Assembly (NCBI GenBank): GCA_914767715.1
Contig: OU612069.1
Span: forward strand, 6,386,001-6,450,000
Length of the DNA: 64,000 nt
Source: Membranipora membranacea
Lineage: Eukaryota; Bryozoa; Gymnolaemata; Cheilostomatida; Membraniporidae
Reading direction: 5' to 3'
The number at the start of each line of letters is the position of its first letter. The first letter of the stretch is position 1. The notes beneath the pieces are model-generated. The model was not told where the DNA came from. It searched no databases and saw only the letters and a program-made list of their open reading frames with translations. Positions 37,626 through 50,448 of the stretch are shown one piece after another. The position numbers were made by a program, and so were the translations under genes.

Positions 37626-40600
37626 AAATCCTTTCTCTATAGATGTATTCAGGAATTTTCTTTCCACGGTCATGGTATTAACACTCCTATGTAGCATGAG
37701 GTCTTTGACTTGACCTGTATGACTGATTACGTTGTGTTCTCACTCATACATACAACATACATACAGTAGTGCACATACCACTGCACAATACACAGTTCTT
37801 CAGCTAGAAACCTTGAGTCAAACGCTATTTTGAGGCGTTCTCTAGTGCAACCTCCTTATGGCCGCCAGCCCCAGCAACGTGAAGCCACCCCTGTGTGTTG
37901 ATGAGCATCTCATTCAAACACTTCCAGCCCTTAATGCATATTATCAGCTTCGGTATTTTGACATAATAGGTGTGTTAATGATGTAGGTGTTAGTTAAGTA
38001 ATGGCAAAGTTGAAGTGCTGAAAGTCTGCCCTTGAGTTTCACTTTAGGCTACTCTGACAGAGTGTGAGCACTTGTACTATGTTATAGACAGACATCAATT
38101 TTCAAAGGTTGTAGAAAATTGTGTTTTTAGTCGAGATTTTGCGATTCTTCTCATCAATAGAATTCCTCGATTTGTCTCATCTTGTAGTAAGACGAATTCG
38201 CCTGTAACTGCAGTTTCAGGCCATCAATCTCCACCACACCACCACTATATTGCTTCAATCACCCGAACTATTGACACGAAATGTCATTGCTTTGGTGAAT
38301 AGCGCAAGGTCAAATGAAGCAGCTATACTTTAATTTGGATTCACATTTCCTTGTATTGAGAGCTTTCCAAAGGCATATAGAAAGTCAATACATCTATGCT
38401 GACCCACGTGGCTCTACCTTAAGCATGAAATTTCAGTTTTTAGAGTAAATATTGCTATTTTTCGGGAAATTGTTCATGTAACACCATGTTGGTCGCTTGC
38501 AAGAAAACTCACTGGCAGTCAGTGGACTCAATTTTGTTTTTCCTATAAAAATAAGCCAATTTCAAACGCAAATCCGACCTCTTAATCACAAGTACATGGC
38601 TAGCTGGTTTTTTTAAACTCTGTATGTTCTTCTCAGCAATGAAGCTGTGACTATACACAGTGATTTTATTACAGGTCGACGCCCAGTATCGGAGGATCGA
38701 CCGATCTCACTACTAGACAGCCATATTAATTGTACAAAACAGTCAGTCTGTTGATTTAAATGGGGTTATGGGTCAGGTGCCTAGATTGACCAATGGGATT
38801 TTAAGGGCAAACAAAGGCCATGTTGAATGCGCTCTCCATCTTGATCTTTACCAAATAAAATTTCGGACTATTGCAATATTGATTTTCAGATGCCATACTA
38901 TTGATGTCATGTCAGGATAACCTCTATTTCCAAGTTCTACTGCTATTACCTTCCATATATTCTCTACAGCACCTCTCAGGTTGTTGCCGTTCGTGGTTAT
39001 TGTATTCGGATAATTACTTAGATTCCTTTGTTTTGACTGACTTATGAACTGTTTGATTGTCAAAATAATTATCCTCTTTATTGTAATTTGCAATGTGTAA
39101 TGAAGACTAGGAAAATGGATTAGCACCTATCTTATCAGGTTTATTTTTATAGAGAGCACAACCATCACTCGCTCATCACACCGCACAGCTAACATACACC
39201 CAAATCTGCAGGGTTAGAGTCTCATAAGGTCATAATTTGTAAGTTCATATCAACCGTTTTTGATTATATTATAATGATTGTTTTATGCCAAACCTACTCT
39301 GTTTATGTAATATCGTATAATTTTGAACGTTTATAGAATCTTATCATAACAATTGTCATTTTTATACAGGTTACGATATCAATACAATCAGTTAACTTTT
39401 ACGACAAGACCTATCCTGCAACAGTTATTCTATCATAAATATATAAGAGGGTTTGGTTTACTACAGATATCAACATCTCCATTTTTTGATGGCATAATTT
39501 TGAATTGGTGATAGCAGAATATATACAAAATATACCGCTTTCACTTAAATCACTTTTTGGTGATGTCAGGTGTGACTGCATAGATAATCTGATTGTAAGA
39601 ATGTTGAACTTAGAACTTTTCATAACACACATCATTTATATAAATTATAATAACTCACAAATTATCTTTTTACCTCAACGAAGAAATCCATCAAACACAA
39701 ATATATCACAGTTTCTTTTCGGACTTGTCCTCTTTTTGAGCACAGGGTTACAACTCCAAATTGAAGGCCATACGTCTGGATGCTCCAATATTTCATTATA
39801 CTTACAGTAATGATGAGACTGATCCAGTCTGCAATCACCCGATTGGCCAAGACAGGAATCTGCTTACCTCTTGCTCCATACTGTTTGGAATATCAAGTTT
39901 GGTGGCGCTTGAATGAGGTCATGACCTTCACAATTCTATGTAAATGTTATACACTGAAGTTTCCTGTACTACACTTACCCCTTACCATTACCAATAGACA
40001 TACTTAATTTATTATATTGGTTTATTTAGGCCTGGAGTGCATCATTGGGTCCTGTTATAGATAGCCACTACTTTGTCACACACGGCAACACTCTCTCTAA
40101 TTTGTAAATATGAAAAAAAAACAAATTTAGAAACATTCGATAGCAATCTAAATAAAGGTGTCCTCTGCCAGAGGCATCGCTTTTGATTCTTCACCTGCTC
40201 TCTATTCAACTGATATCATCGACTTAAGCGTATATCACCTCACATAGTGGTTTACCAAATTAGGAAGATAAATTAGAATAAGTATATATTTCAGTTGAGT
40301 TCGAAATACCAACAATGGCCAAATAAAAGTATTTACTGTTTGCTCTGCATTCCAATTGTCCTGTCAGGCTTAAGAAAAAGACGTAGCCAACATCTTACAG
40401 GTCGACCTCCATGTATTTGGTATTGTAATACTTATATTAAAACAGAGCTATCAGATCATCATGACATCTAATTGGTTGCATTACATAGAAACGGCCAGCC
40501 AATCTTATTTCTGTGAATATTCTGCACGCATCTTGCCAGTATGTGATCATCAACATGCATCGAGTCAGGAGAGAGACACCGAGGATACAGGGAGCAGGAT

Positions 40601-42380
40601 ATAAAACAATCGACCTGAATAGATCTCCTAACACGACTCAAAACTAAAAGCTCCTGTGGCACCAACCGCTGGCAGTGAGCGGTAAGCATGCTAACAGAGC
40701 GCTCCATCTCGTAGTGACACCATCCACACACAAAATTAGTTTTTATCTGTTTAGCCAGCCTTCCACCTTTAAAATCGGTCTCAAATGACATTACAATTGC
40801 CACCCTCCCTCCCCATCCTTCCCACAGGAGTGATTTTATTAAAAATGTGATTACCAATATCTAGCATTTGAGTTCTCTTGAAACACGCATTAAACTGCCT
40901 CCTCCTGCGATTTTGACATGAAAGTATAATATTACCATTATAAAGGCATTTTATTACAACTCCGTCACCACAAAAAATACCAAAATCAAACCTATTTTAA
41001 CACCGTTTTTCTCTAGTTACTTGATGCTCAGTTCATTAAAAGTATTTTGGCTTCAAGTTGCTGTAGAGTTATCTTCTCATTTTCATACAATGTCGTACTT
41101 ATTACGAATTAGAAGTTATCCCACTTTGCCTTATTTATCATATCCCGTCCTTGTATCCAGGTAAACATACAAACTTAAATGAGAGAATTCGTTACAGAAG
41201 AAGAATCTAGGATCAAAATTGAATGTCTCCAATATCAGAACTTATACCAGCATACAAGTTCTCCCTGTATACAAGTTTTATTTCAAACTCCAAGCACCAA
41301 GCAGAACAATCAATTGTGTCAATCTGATTAAATAACTCTCCGTAAGATAGCTGCAAGATAGCAAGAGAATAGGTAGTGATAGATATTTGATTTACTATTG
41401 CCAATCCAAATTCAATACTACTGGTTCTAAATTTTGCTGGATGGGGTCAAAGTTTTTGAGGGGGGTTTAAATGAGGTCGCATAATTCATCTACTGGTACT
41501 TGTGTCAACCGACCTTACCCAGTGATATGAATTAAATTTAAGCCAGGGATACCCATCAAACAGTTATGAAATATTTCAATCCTAAAAAATACACAAGAAG
41601 GCCTGACACTATCACATTTTAAACAAGAATTGATTGAGGAAACAATTTGTCAATTAAAAATTATTGAAGATTATTAGGGTTGTTTCAAACATAAATTACT
41701 GTCTTTCAAGTAAAATTTTTAAGAATAGATTGGGCAGTGCTTCTGAATTGTGCGAAAATAAATGTCACGTTAAAATCCCAAATCCTTCCATCAAAGAAGC
41801 CTTAATAGTAGTAGTATTGTTATAATGAAGGCATATTAAATCAGATATAAAATACTTCTGGTTTCTAGTTACTATTTGATTATGTAATATCAGGGCTCTC
41901 AACCTGGGAGGATTCGAAACCTGAGTTTTGATATAAGCATGTCCCATAGTGGTATTTTAAAGGTGTAAGATGCCCTGAGCATAAACAGCTGAGGGTACGT
42001 CTGAGATGGCACCGAAATGTTGTCGGTTGAAATACCTGAGATTTGAAGATTATGTGCAAAGAATAGCTGGCAAAGCAAGTCAAAGAATGTATGTTGCATC
42101 TAAGTACAAAGCCATTAGCTTCCATGATGTTCAAAAGTTTTTTAGTTTCCCTCTTGATGTATTGTCTGCCTGCCTGAATAAAAATTTTGTTGAGATATTA
42201 ATCATTGAAATAAGATGGGAAACCAATCAAGACCATTTGTGCCTAAGACTTATTTCCACATTTGATGTTGAATGATGAGATTTCCTGCTAAATTACTGAA
42301 TTCGAATAATTTACTTCATGATCAGAATATTTTGTAAAATGTAGTATTAACAATTTATAATCTTTGGTAATCACGGTATT
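37626..42380. other. Intergenic, no supported gene
   Basis: Nearly 5 kb of AT-rich DNA. Several 60-130-codon open frames (for example 40468-40857 minus, 42006-42275 plus) have no recognisable domain or splice context and are not called. Confidence 0.4.
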
Positions 42381-42383
42381 AGG

Positions 42384-42704
42384 CTACCAGTAGCAGATTA
42401 TAATTGTACTTGTTGCATTGGGGACATAGGATTTTTGTGCATCATACATAGATTGAATTGAAAGCTTGATATAGAAGAGGCTTTGTTTAGACAAAGAGAG
42501 TATATCAAAGGCTAAGGTCTCTGGTGCATTGCGCAATCGTAAGCACACATCAGGCATAATTTCAAAAAGCAGATATACATAACACATTTTGCTTGCATGC
42601 AACTTGCAATGATGCAAAAATCGGAATATCTGGACAGCCCTATTCTGGATAACCAAAAGAAATTTGGAAGTAATTGGACTATTGGAAGTAGGTTTGCGAT
42701 ACAT
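42384..42704 (-). mobile_element. Possible LINE polymerase C-terminal remnant
   Basis: A 106-codon open frame contains LLVIQNRAVQIFRFLHH, reminiscent of the LQNRAARLI-type stretch near the C-terminus of non-LTR retrotransposon polymerases. No other domain is visible. It is probably an old fragment. Confidence 0.35.
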
Positions 42705-43110
42705 TACTTTGTTAGTAATGGCTGTTTTTTGTAGATTTCTTTGAGAAATAATAATTTTTTAAAGATTATTGTGGCTCATTGGGTTTATATTGGTATAATA
42801 TATAATTATATGTGGGTTTAGTTCACCCATGATAAATAAACTTTGGTTTGGTTTGGTCAGGAGGAGATAATCACAAAATCAGCCAGTACTTTTAATGAAC
42901 TGAGTGGAAGGTTTGCAATGGCAAGGATGTGTAGCCCAAGACATATTTAACAATATCCTTTGCCTGACAATGGTGGAGGATTGTACAGGGTAACCACCCT
43001 GGCACAGGGCACCTGAGCTGAGCCTGGTTGTTAAATCACTCACTCAGACAAAATACTGACAGTGAATCAAGCACAACACATGATCAGCCTGATGGTAGTT
43101 TAAGCGCTAA

Positions 43111-43194
43111 CATGATGTCCGGAGAGCTGGTGGTAGCATTTCATTATCAACCACTTTGCCAATGCCAATGCTACTACCAGCTCTCCGACACCTA
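43111..43194. mobile_element. Small foldback flanked by TTAAGCGCTAA direct repeats
   Basis: The arms TCCGGAGAGCTGGTGGTAGC and GCTACTACCAGCTCTCCGA are inverted copies. Direct repeats TTAAGCGCTAA lie on both sides (from about 43100 and 43195), consistent with a target-site duplication of 8-11 bases. Confidence 0.75.
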
Positions 43195-44085
43195 TTAAGC
43201 GCTAAAACCAGTCTCATGGTTAAAACTCACTTCCTGTTTAATCCAACTAACTTGACATTAAAACTTAACTTGTCCTTCCCCCCCCCCCCACTACACCATT
43301 GAGACAAGTTTGTCTTAGCAAAATATCCTCATAGTTATACAACAACTAGCATAATCTGGCTCAGATCCAGTAGGGTCGGTATTCCAAGACTGATTTCGAT
43401 GTAAACCGATATCAATATTAATATCAATGTTTGATTGTCGTCTGTCACAAATGTTTTGGCTAGTGATACAAGCAACAGGTGTAGTATTATAAAAGAAAAC
43501 ATCAGTACAGATTACTGGTTGCACTCAATGTACAACATAATGAATGAGACAATATTTGATAGAGCAGTCCTTGTCAATGCACAATAGAGAATTACACAAT
43601 CAAACATAGGCATATTAATCTCATCATGAACTGTTTGCAAACAAGGGGAGGTTCGTAACTTCTGTACGTCTCTTGGTATGCGCTTGTTCATTATATCTCA
43701 TCATATTGCGCAATTCAGAGGTCGCCAGAGATGATGAATTAGAGACACAATGCAGTGTTAATATCTGCGCCGCCTGCCATTGTATAGCAACAAGTCAAGG
43801 CCAGAGGAAGGATATATTGTTACTCTGTGTTTATATCATATAGAATCAAGCCATCTACATCACTAGAAAACAGATATTAACTTCTCAAAGCTGGATACCC
43901 TGTGTAGACATGTACTGGTAGTTTGAAAATCAGAAATCATAGGATGGTGACCACTGATACAGACTTATATTACTGGTAGAGACAGATAGGATTACGTGGA
44001 TCACCTTCATTTCTGTCTTCTGACTGCAGATACCAGGTAAGCTTATCTAATCAATGCTGTCACCAGGACAGTGGTCACTCTACAT

Positions 44086-44845
44086 CAGCTGTGGGCAACC
44101 TACGGCCTTTTTGCCAGTGCGGCCTAATTGGTAATATTTTGCGGCCTAATTGTGGCCTTTTGCCTATAAAAGTTGGTACGCATTAATTTTATTTCCCGTT
44201 TTGTTATGTGGATACCAAGTTTACATAGCGCTCTGATAGCACAATATTCATTTAAAAAAATGGTGGCCATTCTGTACTATGCATGTAGCTTTGCTTCCCA
44301 AGCTATTCTACACAAAAATATTTTCAAGTGCTTTATTTTCAAATTAAACCAGAACAGTGGCCTCTGGATGTTGAAATCACAAAGTTGTATAATACTATAT
44401 TAATTATTATTTTGCAAAACTGTCATTTTGAACAAGAAAGGCAAAATTGTATCAACGTGTTACAAGAGTGATGCTGCATTTTTGCTAAAAATTTCCAGAT
44501 TCGTACCTCTTATTTCACAAAAAATTCTCCTTGCGGGAGGGCGCTTCAGCACCCACCCTGCCCTATGCCATACACATGACACACAGGGGTATGATCATGT
44601 ATACACAACCAAATCAAATCATGAGAAATATGACACCATAAAACATCAGAAGATTCGATAAACCAGTAATTTTGTTAAGATGATATTTCTTGCAAAATAA
44701 TATTATTACAGTTTATAATTTATACAAAAGAATTGCCAAAAATTGTTACGCCTGTTCCAAATCCAAGCTTGTAAGATATGTTGCGGCCTTTTGAGTTGAG
44801 ACTTCGTAAAATGTGGCCTTTTTCATAAAAGGTTGCCCACCCATG
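44086..44845. mobile_element. Non-autonomous hAT-like DNA transposon
   Basis: The termini CAGCTGTGGGCAACC (left) and GGTTGCCCACCCATG (right) are imperfect inverted repeats of the hAT CAGnGGTnGGCAAC type. Subterminal TGCGGCC and GGCCTTTT motifs recur near both ends. Flanks are CTCTACAT (44078-44085) and CTCTGCAT (44846-44853), an 8-bp target duplication with one mismatch. Size is 760 bp. Two short internal open frames show no transposase motif. Confidence 0.85.
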
Positions 44846-44853
44846 CTCTGCAT

Positions 44854-45504
44854 TATAACAGGAATAATCAAAGACCCATAGCAGAGCTTATTAATATTTA
44901 TACTCATACGGACCAATACAATCTTGATTCAACTGCTTTCATCGGAGTGGCATTATCACACAACATGGATGGCCAAAGGCTCTGCCAACCTCAATAACCA
45001 TTATCGGCACTGAATTTTACATAATGTAGGAGACCAAAGATCAGATTGCAAGTTAGTTAGTTAGTTTTTTATGAGCCAGCACCATACTGACTCTCGTGAT
45101 CTGACTGGGCATGTAGATCAATGATAAACTATGCTATAATTACCACAAAGCAAGTGTCGTAAAGCTAAGTATGCATCATGCGTGACTTGTATTTGCGCAT
45201 GTGCAAGAACAATGAGTTTAGTTTGGATTCTGATTGCAACTTTGGAAAGGGGAAATGGGATATCCCCTGCATAAACTGTCAATCAAAATCAGCTAATAAT
45301 GACAAGAGAGGATAACTATTAATAACAGATCCGCACGCTTTGGGGAGGATGTCACCAGAGCAGGTAGCCAATCAGATGGCTTCGGAATTCCGAGGCTCAA
45401 TTTTGCAGAGATCAGCTCATGCCCAGAGCTGAGCATGCGCAGAATGAGCCAGCACTGCAGCGTCGTCATCCAATATAGCAAATACATCCTCATTCTCACG
45501 TGAA
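44854..45504. other. Intergenic, nothing recognised
   Basis: No supported gene. The 68-codon minus frame at 45293-45499 has no domain. Confidence 0.4.
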
Positions 45505-46225
45505 ACTACACTGACGTCCATAGCATGAGCAACTGTCAGAACTCAGGCTAATCTCACAAACAGCCTAAACTACACTGATGCCCATAGCATGAGCAACTGC
45601 CAGAACTCAGGCTAATCTCACAAACTGCCTATACTACACTGACACCCATATCATACCGCCAGAAGAAATCGGGCTCATAAACTGCCTAAACTACTCGGAC
45701 ACCAATACCATACGCTACTCTCAGAACTCAGGCTAATCTCACAAACAGCCTAAATTACACTGACGTCCATAGCATGAGCAACTGTCAGAACTCAGGCCAA
45801 TCTCACAAACAGCCTAAACTACACTGACGCCCATAGCATGAGCAACTGCCAGAATTCAGGCTAATCTCACAAACTGCCTAAACTACACTGACACCCATAT
45901 CATACCGCCAGAAAAAATCGGGCTCACAACCTGCCTAAACTACACGAACACCCATATCATACCGTCAGAAGAAATCGGCTCATTAACTGCCTAAACTACA
46001 CCGACGCCCATAGCATAGGCTACTCTCAGAACTCAGGCTAATCTCACAAAAAACCTTAACTACACCGATGCCCATAGCGTGAGCTACTGTCAGATCTCAG
46101 GCCAATCTCACAAACAGGCTAATCTCACAAACTGCCTAAACTACCCTGACGCCCATAGCATAGGCTACTCTCAGAACTCAGGCTAATCTCACACACTGCT
46201 TTAACAACACTGACCCCCATATCAT
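45505..46225. repeat. 64-bp minisatellite, locus 2
   Basis: About 11 imperfect units with the core CAGAACTCAGGCTAATCTCA, then CACAAACNGCCTAAACTACACTGAC and a variable ATAGCATGAGCAACTGC or ATATCATACCGCCAGAAG tail. It is the same family as 2690-3010. The two tail types alternate in groups, hinting at higher-order structure. Confidence 0.92.
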
Positions 46226-46312
46226 AAGGTGAGATATCTGATCAGTGACACATTCTTAGTCACTGTGACGAACAATATCATATTTCTCTGCTGTGAAAAT
46301 GCAGGCATTATC

Positions 46313-47614
46313 ATGGGCCCCACGGACTTACATGTCTTTACTTTGCCAATGTCCACTATCAACCACCCAAGAAACACCAAACAGGAAAAGACACAAAAAA
46401 ATTATTTTGACAACCGACCTTGAAATATCTCACAATATCTCTCCCCTCCTTCCTCTTTCATTTGCTTCAGGTATGAAGTTTCTAGCACAAACAGAGCTGA
46501 CTTTATGGACCAGAGAAAAAAGATGCTTTCTTGCATCTAGATGCCAGATCATGTGACATGTCATAGCAATCGAGGACGATTGTAACCAAGGGAGTGCAGA
46601 TGTCACATCTGCAGAGCAAACAGGAGAATTTTCTATATCATCATCAGTACACTCAAACTCAACTTGAGGACACACTAGTAACAGACAGGACATTTAACCT
46701 CGATCAAAGTTAACTGAATCAAAGTGAACATCGATTAAAGGCAACTAAATTAAATCAAAGCGCTAATTTTAATATCTGTACCCACTCTTGGGACCGATCA
46801 ACCCACTCTTGGGGCAGATGTATTTTGTTGTTTTTCTTGTGTTTGTTTACTGATGAGTGTCAGCAGTGTTTTAATGGGTTTGAAACCATGCTATATAAGA
46901 ACATGGTTCACGAATGGAACGGCCTCTTCGTTTGCAACTTCATTTGGAGGCAGGTCAGTTTTTAAACATGGAAGTTTTACAGTTTTTATCATAATATTAT
47001 TCTCATTTTACATTAGTTATATTTATAGGGAAATAGAACTTGCCTTATTTTTGATAATGGCACAGTATAACACTTGGTTGGATTATTTGTATCATCAATT
47101 AATTTAGTTAAATGAATTAAAGTGAGCATGCATGGCATCATCAACTAGAAAGAATAACTTGTTGAAATCAGACATGTACTGTTAAGTTGAATAAATTGCG
47201 CTTGATTCTAAACTTGAACGAACTAAAAGACACGCTCTTAAGTCAAGTGTTTAATCGCGACATCAAATGAGATCACATCTAAATAAGTCAGTGTCGCATA
47301 GTGAGAATCATCATGCCAAGCTCATGAGCACAGATCTCAGTAGCGGAGAGTTAATGCGGTGACTCCATAACCCGGAATCCCACAGCTTCTACAAAATTCA
47401 CAAAACCTGAGTAGGCTGAAATGGCTGCATGAGTATTGACATCCCCACATGATTATTGTACTTATATTTTATTTCACTAAATGAGTTAGTGTGAGAGAGT
47501 TCAAGGTGGGTTGTAAAAAAATTATTTTTGTGTCTTACCCTGTTTGGTGTTTTTGAGTGGTTGATAGTGGACATTGGCAAAGTAAAGACATGTAAGTCCC
47601 AGGGGCCCATGGCT
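46313..47614. mobile_element. 1.3-kb inverted-repeat DNA transposon, no transposase seen
   Basis: Terminal inverted repeats of about 113 bases (46313-46425 and 47497-47610) begin ATGGGCCCC and continue GGACTTACATGTCTTTACTT. The hexamer ATTATC flanks both sides (46307-46312 and 47615-47620). The interior holds open frames at 46430-46693 (minus) and 46853-47107 (plus); neither shows transposase motifs. It is probably non-autonomous or carries captured sequence. The foldback at 33006-33123 belongs to the same family. Confidence 0.85.
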
Positions 47615-47869
47615 ATTATCCATTAATGCATATGAGTTACATCGTGTGAATAAACTTGGTCATATTTGAATAATCTAATCCATCGAGCCCAAAACACATA
47701 TCATATCCTTGTTCATCATTTATTGCATTGTTGTTATCGCCCTCCTCGCATTCTCTCATAATAAGTTTATCAACAGGTTGAGCGTATGTAGTGCATTGCA
47801 CTAACTTGTGCGCAGCAGGCCAAAGCGAAGCGTTGATCGTTGATTTCTCTTGGTAATCTCAGTCTAAGC

Positions 47870-48530
47870 ATGGACGCCGTTTTTCAAAGGTTCCTAGGCA
47901 GTATGTCTAACTCGGACATTTCAGCCTTAAAATCCAAATGTAGGTTTAGAGGCATTGATTTTAATGGTGACAAGAGCACCTTCTTATCTCGGCTACAGCA
48001 GTTACTTGAAAAGGAGTCTTTCGCACCGGTGCCATCTCAGAGTCAGCAAATCCAAACTCTGGCAGCAACTGACTACACATACATGTCTGTAGCTGCGGAG
48101 CACATGTCAGGATACGCTGATTAGATACAGCCTGAACAATATAACGGAAGCCTATCAACAGGACAGCACTCACTACTAGATGGAGACCAGCCAAGATATC
48201 AACATTCAGGAATACAATGTATCAACACCCAGCACAAGTCAGCTTAGCAGAAGCAGAATCTCTAGAAGGCTCTATTCTTTAATATGATAACTAGACAGAT
48301 ACAAAAGCTCTCCAGATTATCTAGCATTAGCTCATTATGATGAGGTTCACAATTTACTCAACTTCTCTAGGTTATCAAACCACATCAAGTACTAGGCACA
48401 CCATCACTAACACCACGGCAACTAGACCATCAGATTTGCAGGCGACAGTTAATTGATCACCAGGAGTGTAACACCAGCCCCTCGATCTCCAGGTTTGCAA
48501 GCATCATCTCCACTACAAAGTCATCACTTA
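47870..48530 (+). pseudogene. SAP-like coding stretch followed by frame-broken coding-like sequence
   Basis: From the ATG at 47870, 84 codons run open to a TAG. Residues 14-48 (SDISALKSKCRFRGIDF...) look like a SAP-type helix-turn-helix found in DNA- and chromatin-binding proteins. Beyond the stop, up to 48530, stop-poor Ser/Gln-rich readings continue but only by changing frame several times, so as written this is not one intact exon. It could be the true first exon of the long downstream gene with unrecognised splicing, a decayed copy, or sequence with indel errors. A transposon (48532-48722) interrupts it. Confidence 0.4.
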
Positions 48531-48531
48531 A

Positions 48532-48722
48532 AGGGATAATACACTTCTGATCTCTGTTTTGCAGCCAATGGAGCACAGAAAAATGTATGCAAAACTACTA
48601 TTTAGAATGCACATTTGAGCAGAACAAGGGGTTTTGAATTACAAATAAGGAGTTTATGTATGTACATACATTTTTCTGTGCTCCATTGGCTGCCAAACAG
48701 AGATCAGAAGTGTATTATCCCT
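48532..48722. mobile_element. TTAA-flanked MITE, 191 bp
   Basis: The left end AGGGATAATACACTTCTGAT and the right end are inverted copies over about 60 bases. TTAA flanks both sides (48528-48531 and 48723-48726). The termini match the larger element at 58180-58973, so both belong to one family. Confidence 0.9.
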
Positions 48723-48970
48723 TTAACTATGCGTTCTTCTACAGGTTTGAATTAATCAGCCAGCAACAGGTCATCCTGTACCAGCACAAAGACTCGAATT
48801 ATTATAAAAAAACTCTGCAGCGTCAGCTAACATACAACCTGATACCCTCCTATCAGCAACCTCACCAGTACGATCCTACAGCCAAATACTATTACAAGGC
48901 GTACAAATTAAGGAAATTCATATCACATATACCCAATGTGCATCTGTCATATTGTTTATCCGATGAGTGA
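48723..48970 (+). other. Coding-like stretch right of the MITE, gene unknown
   Basis: Open for about 80 codons with protein-like composition rich in Gln and Tyr (for example FELISQQQVILYQHKDSNYY). It is in the same frame as a coding-like reading that stops at the MITE on the left (CTT AAC TAT after removing the element and one TTAA). A splice acceptor at 48741-48744 is also possible. The product is not recognised. Confidence 0.4.
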
Positions 48971-49156
48971 GAGTCGAAAATAGAGTCTCTGACTCCTTGG
49001 CTTACCTGATGTTTAAAAATTAATTTGCATCATGTGGGTCTATGTTAGACAATGATATGACATAACTCATTTCAAAAATCCAGATTACTGAAAGTGTAGT
49101 ATGACTTGTGTCTTAGCACTAATTGGCTACGCTAAGATGTATAGCTTCGAGGTTGG

Positions 49157-49342
49157 ATGATAAGTGAAAGTTGGAAAGGTGCCCTTGCTCAATTATCAAA
49201 TGAATTTATGGCCAATCACAGGAAGGTATGTATGCAGGACAAATTGCCATTGCAACAGATACCTAAAGATAATGTGCCCGCTTTTCTCCCACTGGACCAA
49301 ACCGCAGGCGGTATAACAATCATTGAGGTGTCTTCTCTGTGA
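49157..49342 (+). other. Unassigned 61-codon open frame
   Basis: Starts ISESWKGALAQLSNEFMANH and includes a possible donor (AAG followed by GTATGT) after 24 codons. It could be an exon of the long gene or of a decayed one. I see no homologue. Confidence 0.25.
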
Positions 49343-50044
49343 TATATACTCTGTGATTTAAAATACCAAAAAAAATCATGCTGATATAATTTGTCTTTAA
49401 AAGAACAGTTGAGTCACTGTCACACCTGGCACATGAGCAGCCCCTCAACGGTAATCACTAAGGGGTTGATCTTATGAAACACCACATCGGCAACAGCACT
49501 CTGCTCCCTTACGTGCTAGTTATTTCTCGTATAATTATTTCGTTTGTAGGAATATATAAGGAGTATGTCAAATATAAATCAGGTAGGCCTGAAGTTAAAT
49601 CTAGTAAGGATTCCATTTCTGTGCCATACATCTTTAGGGGTGGCAAAACATTTCCAGCTTTATGTCACAAGGCTAATCACTGGCTTTCTTGGACCCTCTC
49701 ATGATAGTATAGATGGGTAGTATAGAGGAGAGATGGTAGTTGATAGAGAGCTGACATTTAAACCTTGGAATGAGTGAGAGTTAGTTTTTTGTGCTTGTCT
49801 AGCCAAACTGCAATTGTGACATGTTCCAAAAGCTCAATTTTCTGTTTTCTCCTAATGTGATGCAAATTGGAGATATGCTTCTAACACTAACAATCATTGT
49901 ACTATGGCAGGCACTGACGACGTTTACCCACCATTCAAACACCCTTTCAGCAAAATGTCATTATCATTTGGAGTTGTGCATCCCCATACACTTTGCGCAT
50001 GCATGTGCATCAATCAGTTCAGGGTGGTTACCTTTGCGACTGAG

Positions 50045-50205
50045 CTAATTCGATTGTGCTTGAGTTCTCAAACTAAAAGGTCATTCCACCCGTACTGGGA
50101 AAAAAATAGCTTTTTATGGGCGAAATGTAAATAGGTCATTTGGGCCAGTTTGTGGCACTGTAGCTATGGTGCAGAGAGACTCGTATCACAGAGTCGATAT
50201 GAAAG
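50045..50205 (+). repeat. Dispersed repeat C, copy 2
   Basis: Matches 14985-15165 in the same orientation, including GTGCAGAGAGACTCGTATCA against GTGCAGAGAGGCTCGTATTA. It ends about 35 bases before an exon of the unknown gene. Confidence 0.7.
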
Positions 50206-50241
50206 AAGTGTGGACAGCCAGGTTATTATTAGATATAACAG

Positions 50242-50448
50242 GGCTGAGATCTATGGCATATAGCCATGTTTCTGGAGTAGATAATTTACCTGATAGTACA
50301 GATATGGCGTCTGCTGCCGAACACACTGACTACTTACATGATGAGTCTGTATACCACTCATCTAATGAAGACTTTAACGAATCAGCAGAGGCTTTTACAA
50401 CTCATCAAACTGGATATACGGATGAGCAACAGGAATCGGAATATCAAG
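50242..50448 (+). CDS. Exon of unknown Ser/Glu-rich gene (older paralogue of the 54-kb exon)
   Basis: Bounded by an acceptor (ATAACAG) and a donor (CAAG then GTTTGTG), open throughout, phase 1 in and out. It encodes AYSHVSGVDNLPDSTD and later VYHSSNEDF. The same two motifs occur, in the same order, in the exon at 53990-54186, and HSSNE recurs at about 63180. This shared signature ties it to the long gene to the right. Function unknown. Confidence 0.65.

Noticed and set aside
40468-40857. 129-codon minus frame as a gene
   Set aside because: No recognisable motif; mixed composition without coding character; overlaps another random frame.
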